From contig BFEA01000362.1 of NCBI GenBank assembly GCA_003427395.1, positions 111,888-137,558 of the forward strand: DNA of 25,671 bases. Direction: 5' to 3'. The notes beneath the pieces are model-generated. The model did not search any database. It was given only the letters and a program-made list of their open reading frames with translations, and was not told the origin of the DNA. The stretch comes from Chara braunii (taxonomy: Eukaryota; Streptophyta; Charophyceae; Charales; Characeae). Position 1 is the stretch's first letter. Every line of letters starts with the position of its first letter. A program made the position numbers and the translations under genes. Shown piece by piece: positions 1 to 8,864 of this stretch.

Positions 1-64
<64 letters not shown>

Positions 65-73
65 CGCGCGCGC
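1..73. repeat. (CT)n then (CG)n microsatellite
   Basis: Uninterrupted CT dinucleotides fill bases 1-49 and switch to CG dinucleotides up to about 73. The tract runs off the left edge of the window, so its full length is unknown. Alternating CG of this length can adopt left-handed DNA. No gene signal. Confidence 0.97.
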
Positions 74-340
74 CATCCATCCACACCTCTCGCTGTGTGC
101 ATCTGTGCGCAACCGCACGCGCGACACGCTCGCCCTTATTCACATTGGGAAAAAAATGTGGCGCTAAGCCTTAACGCAAATTGAGAAAGCTAAGAAAAAC
201 GGAATGCACTCTCTATATCATTCCCAGATAAGGTAGCACGAAGGGAGGGAGGGCAGAGGGCCGAGGAAGGTAACGCCACCGGAGGAAGGAGCGCGACGGA
301 GGGAAGAACGAAGGAGAAAGGGAGGAAGAAGGGAGGGCCG
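74..340. other. Non-coding stretch, no gene seen
   Basis: No recognisable coding sequence. Bases 238-335 are strongly purine-rich on the plus strand (GGGAGGG-like and GAAGG-like runs). This looks like unique or degenerate simple-sequence DNA leading into the minisatellite. Confidence 0.6.
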
Positions 341-1130
341 ATGATGAGCACCAAAAGCACGTCTGGATGGATTCACGATGAGCACGCATCCACAGTGAGC
401 ACGCATCCACGGTGACCACATCTGGATGAGCATGAAAATCACGGATCAATGATGAGCACGTCTGGATGGATTCACGATGAGCACCGAGCATGAAAAGCAC
501 GCATCCACGGTGATCACCGGTGGATGGATTCACGATGAGCACGCATCCATAGCGATCACCGAGCATGAAAAGCACAGATCAATGATGAGTACGAAAAGCA
601 CGTATCAACGATGAGCACGAAAAGCACGGATCAATGATGAGCATGAAAAGCACGTATCAACGATGAGCACGAAAAGCACGGATCAATGATGACCATGAAA
701 AGCACGGATCGCCGATGAGCATGAAAAGCACGTATCCACGATGGCACGAAAAGCACGGATCGACGATGAGCATGAAAAGCACGTATCCACGATGACACGA
801 AAAGCACGGATCGACGATGAGCATGAAAAACACATATCCACGATGAGCACCGACCACCAAAAGCACGGATCGAAGATGAGCACGTTATCATGCACCAAAG
901 TTCCCACACGAATCCACGATGATGAGCACGAAAAGCACGGATCCACGGTCAGCACGTGACCAAAAGCACAGATCCACGATGAGCAGGTGATGAAAAGCAC
1001 GATCCACGATGAGCACGTGGTCGTGCTCCAAAGAAAAGCACGGATCCTCGATGAGCACGATGGAGAGAACACGATGAGCACCAATGGAGAGAACATGATG
1101 AGCACCAATGGACAGAGCACGAATCGAAGC
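341..1130. repeat. 26-bp minisatellite array (GATGAGCAC family)
   Basis: The segment is built from a degenerate unit of about 26 bp. The core GATGAGCACGAAAAGCACGG is followed by ATCAAY or ATCCAC; the clearest consecutive copies lie around 585-860. Because 26 is not a multiple of three, successive units fall in different frames, and open frames appear on both strands with repetitive Arg/His/Ser/Phe translations. I regard those frames as a by-product of the repeat composition and do not call genes here. Confidence 0.9.
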
Positions 1131-1462
1131 ACGGATCCACGGATCAATGATGAGCATGAATCCAAGCACGGCACCCAAGTCCCCGTCGAGCAGCAAAGGA
1201 GAGCACAGTGTGTGTGTGTGTGTGCGTGAGAGAGAGAGAGAGAGCAATGAGCACCAAGGAGAGCTTGTCGAGCACCAAAGGAGCTAACACGATGAGCAGC
1301 AATGGAGAGAAGATGAGCACGGAAAGCATGTATCCACGATGAGCACCGAGCACCAAAACCACGGATCGAGGATGAGCACGAAATGAGGATAAGCACGAAT
1401 CAAGGATGAGCACGAATCCAAGCACGGCACCAAGTCCCCGTCGAGCAGCAAAGGAGAGCTCA

Positions 1463-1499
<37 letters not shown>

Positions 1500-1969
1500 C
1501 AATGAGCACCAAGGAGAGCACCAAAGGAGTGAACACGATGAGCAGCAATGAAGACGAAGCACGGATCCGAGCACGGATGGGCACCNGCCAGCAAATCGAA
1601 CCACGATGAGCACCAAATCGAACCAAAGCACGATGAGCACCGAGCACCAAATCGAATCACGATGAGCACCGAGCACCCTCCCCGTCGAGCAGCAAAGGAG
1701 AGCACAGTGTGTGTGTGTGTGTGTGAGGAGAGAGAGGGAGAGAGCAATGAGCACCAAGGAGAGCACCAAAGGAGCGAACACGATGAGCAGCAATGAAGAC
1801 AAAGCACGGATCCAAGCACGGANAGAGCAATGAGCACCAAGGAGAGCACCAAAGGAGCGAACACGATGAGCAGCAATGAAGACAAAGCACGGATCCAAGC
1901 ACGGATGAGCACCGGCCACCAATCGAACCACGAACCACGAACCACGGCGACCACCAAAGAGAGAGCACA

Positions 1970-2012
<43 letters not shown>
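1131..2012. repeat. Higher-order repeat of ~245-265 bp with compound (GT)n(GA)n microsatellites
   Basis: A larger unit recurs. A GTCGAGCAGCAAAGGAGAGC segment begins near 1185, 1440 and 1684, and a diverged start occurs near 1950. Each is followed by (GT)n, then (GA)n, then GCAATGAGCACCAAGGAGAG and short minisatellite units. The periods are about 255, 244 and 265 bp. It appears to have grown out of the 26-bp minisatellite at 341-1130 by segmental amplification. Single N characters at 1586 and 1823 mark assembly uncertainty. Confidence 0.88.
1741..1905. other. Exact 82-bp duplication around a single N (likely scaffold join)
   Basis: Bases 1741-1822 and 1824-1905 are identical over 82 bp and are separated only by the N at 1823. 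The rest of the array is diverged between units, so perfect identity exactly abutting a gap character suggests two overlapping contig ends that were joined without merging. A genuine recent duplication is the alternative. Confidence 0.75.
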
Positions 2013-2334
2013 GCACCCATAGAGCACCGACCGGCGATCACACGCGCACGGACCACGGAGCACACAGGCGCACGTCGAGAAAGAGAGATGAAGTTCTCGA
2101 CGTAGTGCCGGGCGATTGGAGAAGTGGTCGGCGGCGGCAACAACATTGCGCGCGAGCGATTGGAGCGGCGGGCCGGCAACGGAAAAACGGGCGTGGCAAG
2201 TGTAGTATCTGTTCTGATCAGGAAAATAAAAAAAAAAAAAAACGGGCGCGCGGGCGATTCGGTACCGAGCTTGAAGGAATGGGGATTCCAAGGGTGGGCT
2301 CGCGCCGGGCCGCGATCTGGGCCGTCCACGAAGT
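2013..2334. other. Non-coding GC-rich stretch, no gene seen
   Basis: This is GC-rich unique-looking sequence with a poly-A run near 2229-2243. The open frames are short and lack recognisable domains. The 3' part, with GGCCGCGATCTGGGCCGTCC near 2309, shares the GGCCCAGATC motif with the palindrome that follows, so it may be part of the same inverted-repeat element. Confidence 0.45.
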
Positions 2335-2412
2335 GTTACCGGCGACGGCCCAGATCGCAGGCCGATCAGAAAACTTTCTGATCGCAGGCCAATCTGGGCC
2401 GTCGCTGGTAAC
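2335..2412. repeat. 78-bp near-perfect palindrome
   Basis: The left arm begins GTTACCGGCGACGGCCCAGAT and the right arm is its reverse complement with one mismatch. A short asymmetric GCAGGCC internal loop follows, then a second stem GATCAGAAA/TTTCTGATC. The whole can fold into one long hairpin. It lies about 60 bp from the point where the neighbouring retroelement's reverse transcriptase breaks off. This suggests a foldback DNA element or insertion scar, but no target duplication was identified. Confidence 0.7.
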
Positions 2413-2471
2413 GGTACCGGCCTGCGATTCAGGCCGTACGATAAGAAATAGCGATTCTTATAGTATTGTAG

Positions 2472-3251
2472 ATGTAGATGCACATTCTAAGCTCTCCCTC
2501 CTTCTTGGGGATGAAAAGAACAGGTGCTTCAAAAAATAAATGAACTGGGCCCAATCCAACCCTTCTCGAGGAGCTCGTCTAACTGCTTGTGCCGCTCCTC
2601 TAACTCCCTTGGGGACATTTTGTAGATAGCTCCCTTAGGAGTCCTACTGCCAAGCTCTATCTCAATGCGATGTTGGATTGGCCGTTGCACTACTGCTGTA
2701 GGCGGCTTAGCTAAATCTGTATACTCTTCCAGCAGCTTGGCAATATTCTGATCAAGGGGTTTCTCTTCCATAGGCTCAGTGACAGGCCTAACATAGGCTA
2801 CGAAAACCTGTTCTCCTAGTTGCTCCTTCTTCACTAATCCTGCAAACGCAAGAGCACTGAGACAACAATGTGCCATGGTGTTATCTACTCTTGACACATG
2901 AAACAGGCGAGCAGTCTCGAGTTCACCTGACGGACTAGGGAGCCTACACTCGTGCTCTCTCAAGTGGAGTGTGGCCCCTGCTGCCTCTCCCCAGTCCATT
3001 ACTAGGACCATATCGAAAGGAAGGTTGTCCTCTACGAGGAGAGTCAGGGAATGGAGAACTTTCTCCACCTTCCCATCCTTCTCTAGGCGAAAATACGCCT
3101 GGACTCCCTCAACATAATCCTCGACGAGATTGTCTGGGAGGATGCTAACTACAAGGTTCTCTAGCTTTTGGACTTTGAGATTCAACTTCAACTTCTGCAG
3201 CGCTTTTCTACTAATATAGTTGTGGGTGGCCCCACTGTCTATAAGGGCCCC
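2472..3251 (-). pseudogene. Retroelement protease and N-terminal reverse transcriptase fragment
   Basis: The retropepsin-like active site reads ALIDSGATHNYIS, with the catalytic DSG codons at 3231-3239. The C-terminal half of the domain carries LPFDMVLVMDW, equivalent to the usual LPFDxxLGMDWL segment. A linker with QHRIEIELG leads into RT, where PKGAIYKMSPRELEE and QLDELLEKGWIGPSS match the conserved start of Ty3/gypsy RT. A single-base frameshift near 2540 shifts the frame before EAPVLFIPKKEGELR. The sequence loses similarity after MCI, where the family normally continues with the conserved Asp-Tyr-Arg. Another frameshift near 3250 separates protease from the upstream Gag frame. The RT catalytic YxDD box is missing. 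Confidence 0.87.
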
Positions 3252-3578
3252 TACTCTTACCTCTAAAGACCTCTACATCTACTAAAACTACTTGTCCTTT
3301 CACACCCTTCTTCATCTTGGCCCAGGCAGGCATCCTCTCCTTCAACTCTTCTGCCACGCCTATGAGGGAAGTGCCTAGAGAGACCCTAACACAAGCAGTC
3401 TTTGGACGGTTGTCTAGGCACTGGCCAGTAACCTCTGCCATAGACACATGCGGTTTGGGAGTTTCTCTATGGTGCGCGGACTCTTCTCCACATGGTCTAG
3501 GGGTAAGGGAAGTTGCAACTCCTACCGACGGTTGCCTTTTGCTGCCTGTGCAGCAAACCGGGCCTCTCTACACTTAGG

Positions 3579-3620
3579 GCAATATTTAATAATATGACCA
3601 GGGTCACCGCAATAGATACA
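3579..3620 (-). pseudogene. Intact Gag CCHC zinc knuckle (retroelement nucleocapsid)
   Basis: The 14 codons encode CIYCGDPGHIIKYC, a complete CX2CX4HX4C nucleocapsid knuckle that binds nucleic acid during genomic RNA packaging. It lies between the Gag body and the protease in the expected order. All four metal ligands are preserved although the surrounding frame is broken by stops on the Gag side. Confidence 0.9.
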
Positions 3621-3810
3621 CTGATCTTGATTTATCCTCCTCTGCCAAACTGTCTGCTCTAGGCCCAAATCTTCCCAGGGGCTACCTTGTGGCAAGCCAG
3701 GGTGCCATCCACCCCTCCTGGGAGGTGATAAAGTAAAACGAGAGCGGTTTTGCGGGGGACCTTGACCCCTACCTCCCGCTTGGCGACCTCCTCTGCCACC
3801 AACCCCCTGA

Positions 3811-4521
3811 TCACTTTGTCCTCGACCACCGGAAGCATGGCCCCCTAGCGACAGCAGCGTAAGTACTCCCCTGACTCACACTACTGCCCTCCTCCTCGAG
3901 GCTCCACTCTATCTGATCATAGGGGACCTCCTCCATACCACCCTCATCTAGAGTCAGGATCAGATGATCCTTGGCCTTGACTTGGCCCGAGATGGTACAG
4001 CCCTTCCATTTTTGGTCCTCGTCCGGATCCTTATCCCAAAAGGTGTTAGCTGGCATGGACTGGGCCTCAAAAGCCACTACTTCCCTACTCAGAGTATCGT
4101 AGGTCATAGTGGACTCCTTGCTCTTTTCGAAGAAGTGCCCGTGCAAGGGCTCGGGCATGGCACGATAGAATAGTTGGACCAACTAAGTCTCTGTGACTCC
4201 ATGACCAAGGACAGCTACTAATTCATCCATAACTCCTTGCCCTGGCACTCTTCCACTGGCGTGAGTGGACGATCTGAAGCTTGTCAGAGGCCCTAATCCC
4301 TCTAGTCACATCAGCAAATCTCTCGCGCAGCAATTTAAGGAATGCGCTCAGGGAGGTTTTCACAGAATAAGCTACCATATCATTCTCGCAATCTGCAGCG
4401 CGGGCAAGCGATTGGGCGAAGCTTGCTGCCTCGTCCCTAAGGGCGTGGAAAGCAATTAGGACTTGCTCCTCAGGCACGATTTTCTGGAGGTGAACATATG
4501 AATTAATGTTTGCCTCCCAAT
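3811..4521 (-). pseudogene. Retroelement Gag capsid region (frameshifted)
   Basis: Two overlapping frames carry the Gag body. The upstream part contains NWEANINSYVHLQKIVPEEQ and ALRDEAASFAQSLA, typical of the helical retrotransposon Gag capsid region. Near 4260 the frame shifts and resumes after a stop near 4185 with LVQLFYRAMPEPLHGHFFEK. Acidic and glutamine-rich linker sequence follows towards the zinc knuckle. The upstream edge is cut by the DNA element at 4530; the reading frame matches the Gag frame on the far side of that insertion. Confidence 0.8.
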
Positions 4522-4529
4522 TGTCAAAG

Positions 4530-4880
4530 CTACGTAGCACCGTGTTTGCCTTTGGAGGCGAACACGAACATGTTCGCCCGAACGCGAACAAGCGCCCAAA
4601 ACCCTCCGATCGCGAACATTAAAAAAAATATATATATCGTCAAATAGATATATATATATATGTTATGTAAAATAATAATACAAGCAACTTTTGCCTTGGA
4701 GTCATGTTCAAATTCGTAACAAATCATGAGTTAAAAATCAAAAATCGAAAAAACTTTTTTTTTTTTTTAATGAAAAAAAAATTATGTTCGCCCGAACATG
4801 CTCGCTAGCTGTTCGCGCGAACGTGCGAACACGTTCCCCCGAACGTGAAGGGGCGCGAACACGTTCGCCGTGCTACGCAG
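4530..4880. mobile_element. 351-bp non-autonomous inverted-repeat DNA element inserted in gag
   Basis: The element starts CTACGTAGCAC and ends GTGCTACGCAG, so its termini are inverted repeats with one mismatch in 11. The subterminal regions are rich in GCGAACACG and GTTCGCCCGAACG inverted motifs around an AT-rich, coding-free core with poly-A, poly-T and (AT)n runs. It is flanked by a perfect 8-bp direct repeat TGTCAAAG at 4522-4529 and 4881-4888. Removing the element plus one copy of the direct repeat restores the Gag reading frame across the site. An 8-bp target duplication is typical of hAT transposons; a Mutator-like element with a 9-bp duplication and one mismatch is the alternative. No transposase is encoded. 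Confidence 0.88.
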
Positions 4881-4888
4881 TGTCAAAG

Positions 4889-5429
4889 TTTTCTCCCTTC
4901 TTTCCACTGTAGGGATCAAGAAACTTAACCTTGACTGGATCAACACGGGGACGTGCTTCTTCCTCCCTTGGAGCTACTAGCTTGGCACCCTCTATGGCAC
5001 CAGTGCAGAATCGCTTTGTGCTCTCCATCTTGGCCTTTACTTTTGTGCCCACGTGCATCATCATTTCTCGTGCAAACTCCCTGAACCCTACGCGTATGGA
5101 CTACAGAGCTACATCCTGGCCCCATGCAAACTGATATTGCTCTTCTTGGGCCCTAGCTAGGAGTTCTATATTTTCGCGGCCTGCTCCTGCAATAAGGCCA
5201 ACTTTTTGGCCTGCTTCACTACCTCCTTCTCCTTTTTGGCCTTTTGCTCGGCCAGAATCCTGGTGGCCTCTTCCTCCTGCTCCTTCGTGTAGGGAGTGGT
5301 ACTAGCACCACCGCTCGTGTCAACTCTACACGTGAAGGCATTCCAGAAGCCTAGCGGAAAAAGAAGACACCAGAGGTTCCCCCAGAGGGAGAACCCCACG
5401 AGCAAGCCGTACATAGCGTAATCATCCAT
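4889..5429 (-). pseudogene. Retroelement Gag N-terminal region (frameshifted)
   Basis: A candidate start at 5429 opens a frame of about 87 codons. It begins with a hydrophobic segment (GLLVGFSLWGNLWCLLFPLG) and then becomes a charged region rich in Glu, Lys and Ala (KEQEEEATRILAEQKAKKEK) that looks like a coiled coil. The frame shifts near 5170 and again near 5100, then continues through MMMHVGTKVKAKMESTKR to FLDPYSGKKGENFD at the edge of the inserted DNA element. I infer this is the 5' end of the same gag. The hydrophobic start is unusual for Gag and may lie partly in leader sequence. Confidence 0.65.
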
Positions 5430-5989
5430 GGTGTTGGGTGCACCACAATGACTGTCCCACTCCTCACCACTTAGACCTACCCACTGGATTGACAGACTGT
5501 CTAATGACCACAGGATCCGTATCGGACCCTATCAACTATGGTCACTAGCCTAGACCTTATACTACAGCTGTCACTAGAGGACTTCAATGCTGATCAGGAG
5601 GCATTTAAGGAGATCCCCCGTAACTCCTCAGGAATTATTTAACAAACAGACAGGACGACGCGATCAGCAAGTCCTCTCAAAACTTAGATAGCTTGTTGTG
5701 CAGCCCACAACTCGGATTTTGGGCCTACCATGCCACACTGAGCAGCCCGCCGGTTTGTACCGGTCCTTGGGAGGGTTTGTCCTCCGGGTCAATCAGTCAT
5801 CAAACACGACCTTTAGCCCTACTCAGCCCGTGTGGGTTTGGTCAACAAAGCTCTACGACCTCATACACAGAGTTCCTATCACCTGGACAGAAGAGACTCA
5901 ATGCAGAAAGAAGAGACAGACAGACTCAACAAGTACCATGGGGTGAGTACACATCCATAGGGCGAGGGGATAGGTTGAAGGCTTGGCGA
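5430..5989. other. Probable retroelement leader or flank, no gene seen
   Basis: On the minus strand this lies immediately 5' of the gag remnant, where an LTR end and primer-binding site would be expected. A TGG-starting stretch just upstream of the ATG (minus strand, near 5436-5452) is the only primer-site candidate, and I could not match it to a tRNA. Short open frames on the plus strand have no recognisable domain. Confidence 0.35.
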
Positions 5990-6007
5990 GAATATACCAA
6001 CTCCAAC

Positions 6008-6230
6008 TTGGTCAAACTCGTGGTCAACATCCCCGATCAACGCTGGTCAACCTCTGGATCAACCTCTCGGTCAACACCTTGGTCAACATCGATCAACCCC
6101 TCAGTCAACACCTCGGTCAACCCCTGGTCAATGCTCACTCAATGCCTCCGTAAACCCTTGTGAACGTCCTGGTCAATGCTTTGGTCAACCCCGATCAACT
6201 CTCCGATCAACACCTTGGGTCAACGCTCAA
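6008..6230. repeat. GGTCAA(C/T)-rich minisatellite (dense TTGACC array)
   Basis: A degenerate unit of roughly 10-18 bp with core GGTCAACNCC repeats across the segment. I count ten GGTCAA and one AGTCAA, plus several GATCAA variants. Read on the minus strand these are TTGACC/TTGACT, the W-box core recognised by plant WRKY factors. A regulatory role is only inference; simple tandem duplication accounts for the density. Confidence 0.75.
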
Positions 6231-6507
6231 CTCGGCTGTGGCTGCCGACCCCTTTCCTCCTCATCAACCTTCGTTATTCTCCTTCTCCCTCCTTCCTTCT
6301 TTTTCACTTTCTTCTTCCTTCACCCCGGCTATGTCTTTCTTTCTCCCTCTTCGTCTCTCCCTTCTTCTTCCTCGGCTATGGCTTCTCTCTCCTCCGTCCT
6401 CCCTTCTCCTTTATTTCGCTTTCTCTCTCCTTGGTAACCTTGTGTCCGAGCTTCAGCGGTTATGGCCGCCACCTTCTGTCTTGGACCGCACAACCAATCT
6501 TGTATCG

Positions 6508-6510
<3 letters not shown>
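6231..6510. other. Pyrimidine-rich non-coding stretch
   Basis: The plus strand is almost entirely C and T, rising into the pure (CT)n tract at 6511. Open frames here translate to Ser/Leu/Phe-rich peptides on one strand and Arg/Glu on the other, which reflects composition rather than a gene. Confidence 0.6.

Positions 6511-6586
<76 letters not shown>
6511..6586. repeat. (CT)38 microsatellite
   Basis: Thirty-eight uninterrupted CT dinucleotides. On the minus strand, the LETM1 sense strand, this is a (GA)n tract. Confidence 0.97.
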
Positions 6587-6594
<8 letters not shown>

Positions 6595-8176
6595 GTCTTC
6601 TTTGCAGGTACGCTCCACTTTCCTCCACAGCGCAGCTATGGCGGACCTCCTTTCTTGATGGCGCAACTTCAACTGTGGCGCCCAACTTCAGCGCACCGCT
6701 GAGCGATGACGGCGCGTGGAATAGCGGAAACCAGCTCCAATACCAATGAAATCAGACTCGCTTTCTTCTTCACTTCGCATACATGCAAACAGATGGCAAT
6801 TCACACTGGCGCTGTGCGCCCACACAAAGCTCCGAGATAATCAAGCCGAGAACACAGTTCAGATATAAACTCGCTTGCAACTGGCTATGGCGCTTGAGCA
6901 CCCACACATCCTCTGTCCAACACTGTGTTCACCCAACCATTCACATGCACTCTACTCCGGATCTCCCTGGATATCCCACGCACACACACTCGGTTCGCAC
7001 ATGCACACACTCACTCTCAATACCACCTATCACTAGCTATGGCAGCTATGGCCGCTCTACTACTGCTGGCTATGAACGAACTATCACCCTTCAGCCCACT
7101 TCCACTTCGGGCATCTGCAGACCACCTCGCACAAGACACTATGGCAGCGCTTCCACATTGCTCACGCAGGAATGAATGAATGGTTGGACGCTGCCTCTTG
7201 ATTTATACTTCTGTAAGTCGCTGATCTGCCCTTTTCCACCGGGCCCATGGTGCACACAGTCCCTCATGGTACTTGCTGACTGTACAAAGTGAGACTGGGA
7301 CTGGGTACCGCTGACTAAGCGAAGTTGGACTCACCACTTGCCCAGTTGCCTCTGGCCTGCTGTGTATAACGTGAGAAGAAACTTGAAAGGCCACTTCCGG
7401 ACCTTCCGGAAGTTTGCGGACTTGGCCTTTCAGGACTGTAGCAGCTACGACCTTGACCTTTCAGAACTACAACAACTATGACCCCTATGCAGGTATGACC
7501 CCTACTTCGACACGTCTAAGGTTCAAGACCTGACAACTACTCAAACCTATGACAGACAGCTTTCAACTACTAACACACAGGTCACGGGTTCAAGACACAC
7601 AGGGTCGACTTGATACTGTACACAGGTAAGGTAGAGTAAGATCTGGGAATCGAGCCCTAGGATCCACATCTGTGACTGAAAAAGGTGAAAACCGTTTCAA
7701 TAAGGCAAATTGACAGTTAATCCTGCAGTACTTGGAGCACGCGATGCCACTCGGGGGTCCTTCGGCCCAGACAGAAGGAATTGTGGGTGTATCTTACATT
7801 GTACATTTCATATGACTTGCCAGTAGAAGTGGAACCGAACTGACACTCCCCAGAATGCATATGTATTATGTAGCCATTCCATACGGTCCTGTTTTCTTTC
7901 TGTCAACAGAAAAGGAAACCCCACACAGCTAATCCAAGTCGCTAAACCATGAGCAGAGCAGAAACATTACTTCAGCAGAAGGATGACAAGGAAGGTTGAG
8001 CCAAAATGGCCTAAAAGTGGCATACATCCCCAGCAAGAGGCAAAAAGGCGGGCAGTACACACCTGCAAGAGTGGACCAACCCCCTACCCAAAATCCAACT
8101 ACAAGCTTTCTAACTGCAACAACTTAAATATATGCCAGCCCAGTCATGGATCCATAATAAATGCAAGATATCGTAC
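6587..8176. other. LETM1 intron sequence after exon B, no gene seen
   Basis: No exon, RNA gene or clear mobile element was recognised. Between about 6600 and 7150 the motif GCTATGGC recurs several times on the plus strand, with a GCAGGTACGCTCC motif near 6604. Both resemble parts of the GC-rich repeat family at 10-12 kb and 17 kb, so this may be a degraded copy. A small CTTCCGG/CCGGAAG palindrome lies near 7395-7413. No match to the conserved downstream LETM1 segment was found. Confidence 0.5.
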
Positions 8177-8323
8177 CTTATTAATGAACTCTGAAAGACT
8201 CTCAGCTGTATTTTTCATCTCTCCAGTTCGGCTTCTCTTCACTTCTCGCGCCATCTCAGCCACTGTGTCTTGCAAGAACTTCGCATACTGCAGCCGTACA
8301 TGGAGTCGCTTCTTCATGTTCTC
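8177..8323 (-). CDS. LETM1: LETM1 internal exon B (49 codons)
   Basis: This exon encodes the part of the LETM domain that follows the transmembrane helix. The peptide runs from ENMKKRLHVRLQYAKFLQDT through AEMAREVKRSRTGEMKNTAE to SLSEFINK, which closely matches the family pattern LKRRL-ARIEYAKFLQDTV-EMAKEV-SRSGE-KKTAEDLDEFLNKVR. The acceptor GGTTTTTGTCAG ends at 8324 and the donor AAG|GTACGA begins at 8176. The exon is 147 bp, phase 0 at both ends, so it joins exon A (ending KMKEE) in frame. Lys/Arg and Glu richness suggests a matrix-exposed coiled coil. The next exon should begin at the conserved VRTG-like segment and was not found in the window. Confidence 0.92.
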
Positions 8324-8611
8324 CTGACAAAAACCATTACATTTCATAAACACGAACAATGAGACACCTCCACGTTCAATAAGATCAGAGAGATCAAAAT
8401 ACGGCTCAATACAGTAGGGGCAACTGTTACATTCTGCAAGGCAAACGCTAGATTACCTCCTTTGGCAGTGTACAAAGGCATCGATTGATGATGAACATAG
8501 CTCTACCCAAAGGGATGGCACTTCTGCCGCAGGGCAAACATTACATTCTCTCCTTTAAACCAACAGTTCACACGAGCCTAAGTTAACAGGTCACCTCCCT
8601 AAACTCGCGAC

Positions 8612-8864
8612 TTGAACCTGCATGTGCCTTTTCAAAGTGGCCTGCCACATTCACTACCGGTCCAGGCCAAAATCAAAAGCCTCTTACCGCGTATACCAGT
8701 TCATGTGAACTGGTGGATTAACAGCGAACAAAAGAGTCGACACGAGCACATGAGCCTGACGAGGTTACCTTCCCAGCGCCCGCGAGCCTGCACCTGTGTG
8801 TGCCTTTTCAAAGTGGCCTGCAGCATTCACTGCCGGTCCAGGGCTAAATCGCAAAGCTCTTACC
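8612..8864 (-). repeat. Duplicated ~75-bp segment with tRNA-promoter-like boxes
   Basis: Copies at about 8612-8688 and 8783-8864 share GTGCCTTTTCAAAGTGGCCT, a CACTRCCGGTCCAGG block and a terminal CTCTTACC. On the minus strand the first copy has GGTTCAAGTCG (10 of 11 to a B box) at 8608-8618 and TAGTGAATGTG (10 of 11 to an A box) at 8646-8656. The boxes are about 27 bp apart, slightly tight for a tRNA. A tRNA-derived SINE fragment is possible but not established. A 20-bp palindrome ACCAGTTCATGTGAACTGGT lies between the copies at 8695-8714. Confidence 0.5.

Larger units (their letters stand above)
2472..5429 (-). pseudogene. Decayed Ty3/gypsy-type retrotransposon, gag-protease-RT fragment
   Basis: Read on the minus strand, the order is gag, CCHC zinc knuckle, aspartic protease, linker and the first part of reverse transcriptase. 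Such an element would package RNA in Gag particles, process Gag-Pol with its protease and copy RNA to DNA. The copy is dead: several frameshifts and stops interrupt gag and pol, and RT ends abruptly near 2472 just after a KKEGELRMCI-like segment. RNase H and integrase are absent and no LTR was recognised. Gag is split by a small DNA element at 4530-4880. The gag-protease-RT order is shared by Ty3/gypsy elements; clade assignment is not possible without the integrase. It lies in a LETM1 intron, in the same orientation as that gene. Confidence 0.85.

Noticed and set aside
1284-2483. A minus-strand frame of about 400 codons over the minisatellite
   Set aside because: It follows repeat units whose period is not a multiple of three. 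The translation is low-complexity Ser/Leu/His/Thr from (CT)n and (GTGT)n, and other frames are also open.
6445-6480. Short minus-strand similarity to the [14 protein letters not shown] part of LETM1 (KVAAITAEARTQG)
   Set aside because: Only about 25-30 bases match and the following residues diverge completely; the GCGGCCATAGC motif is common in the repeat family here.
6160-6702. Plus-strand frames of 160-180 codons over (CT)38
   Set aside because: Ser/Leu translation of the microsatellite and its pyrimidine-rich flank; no conserved domain.
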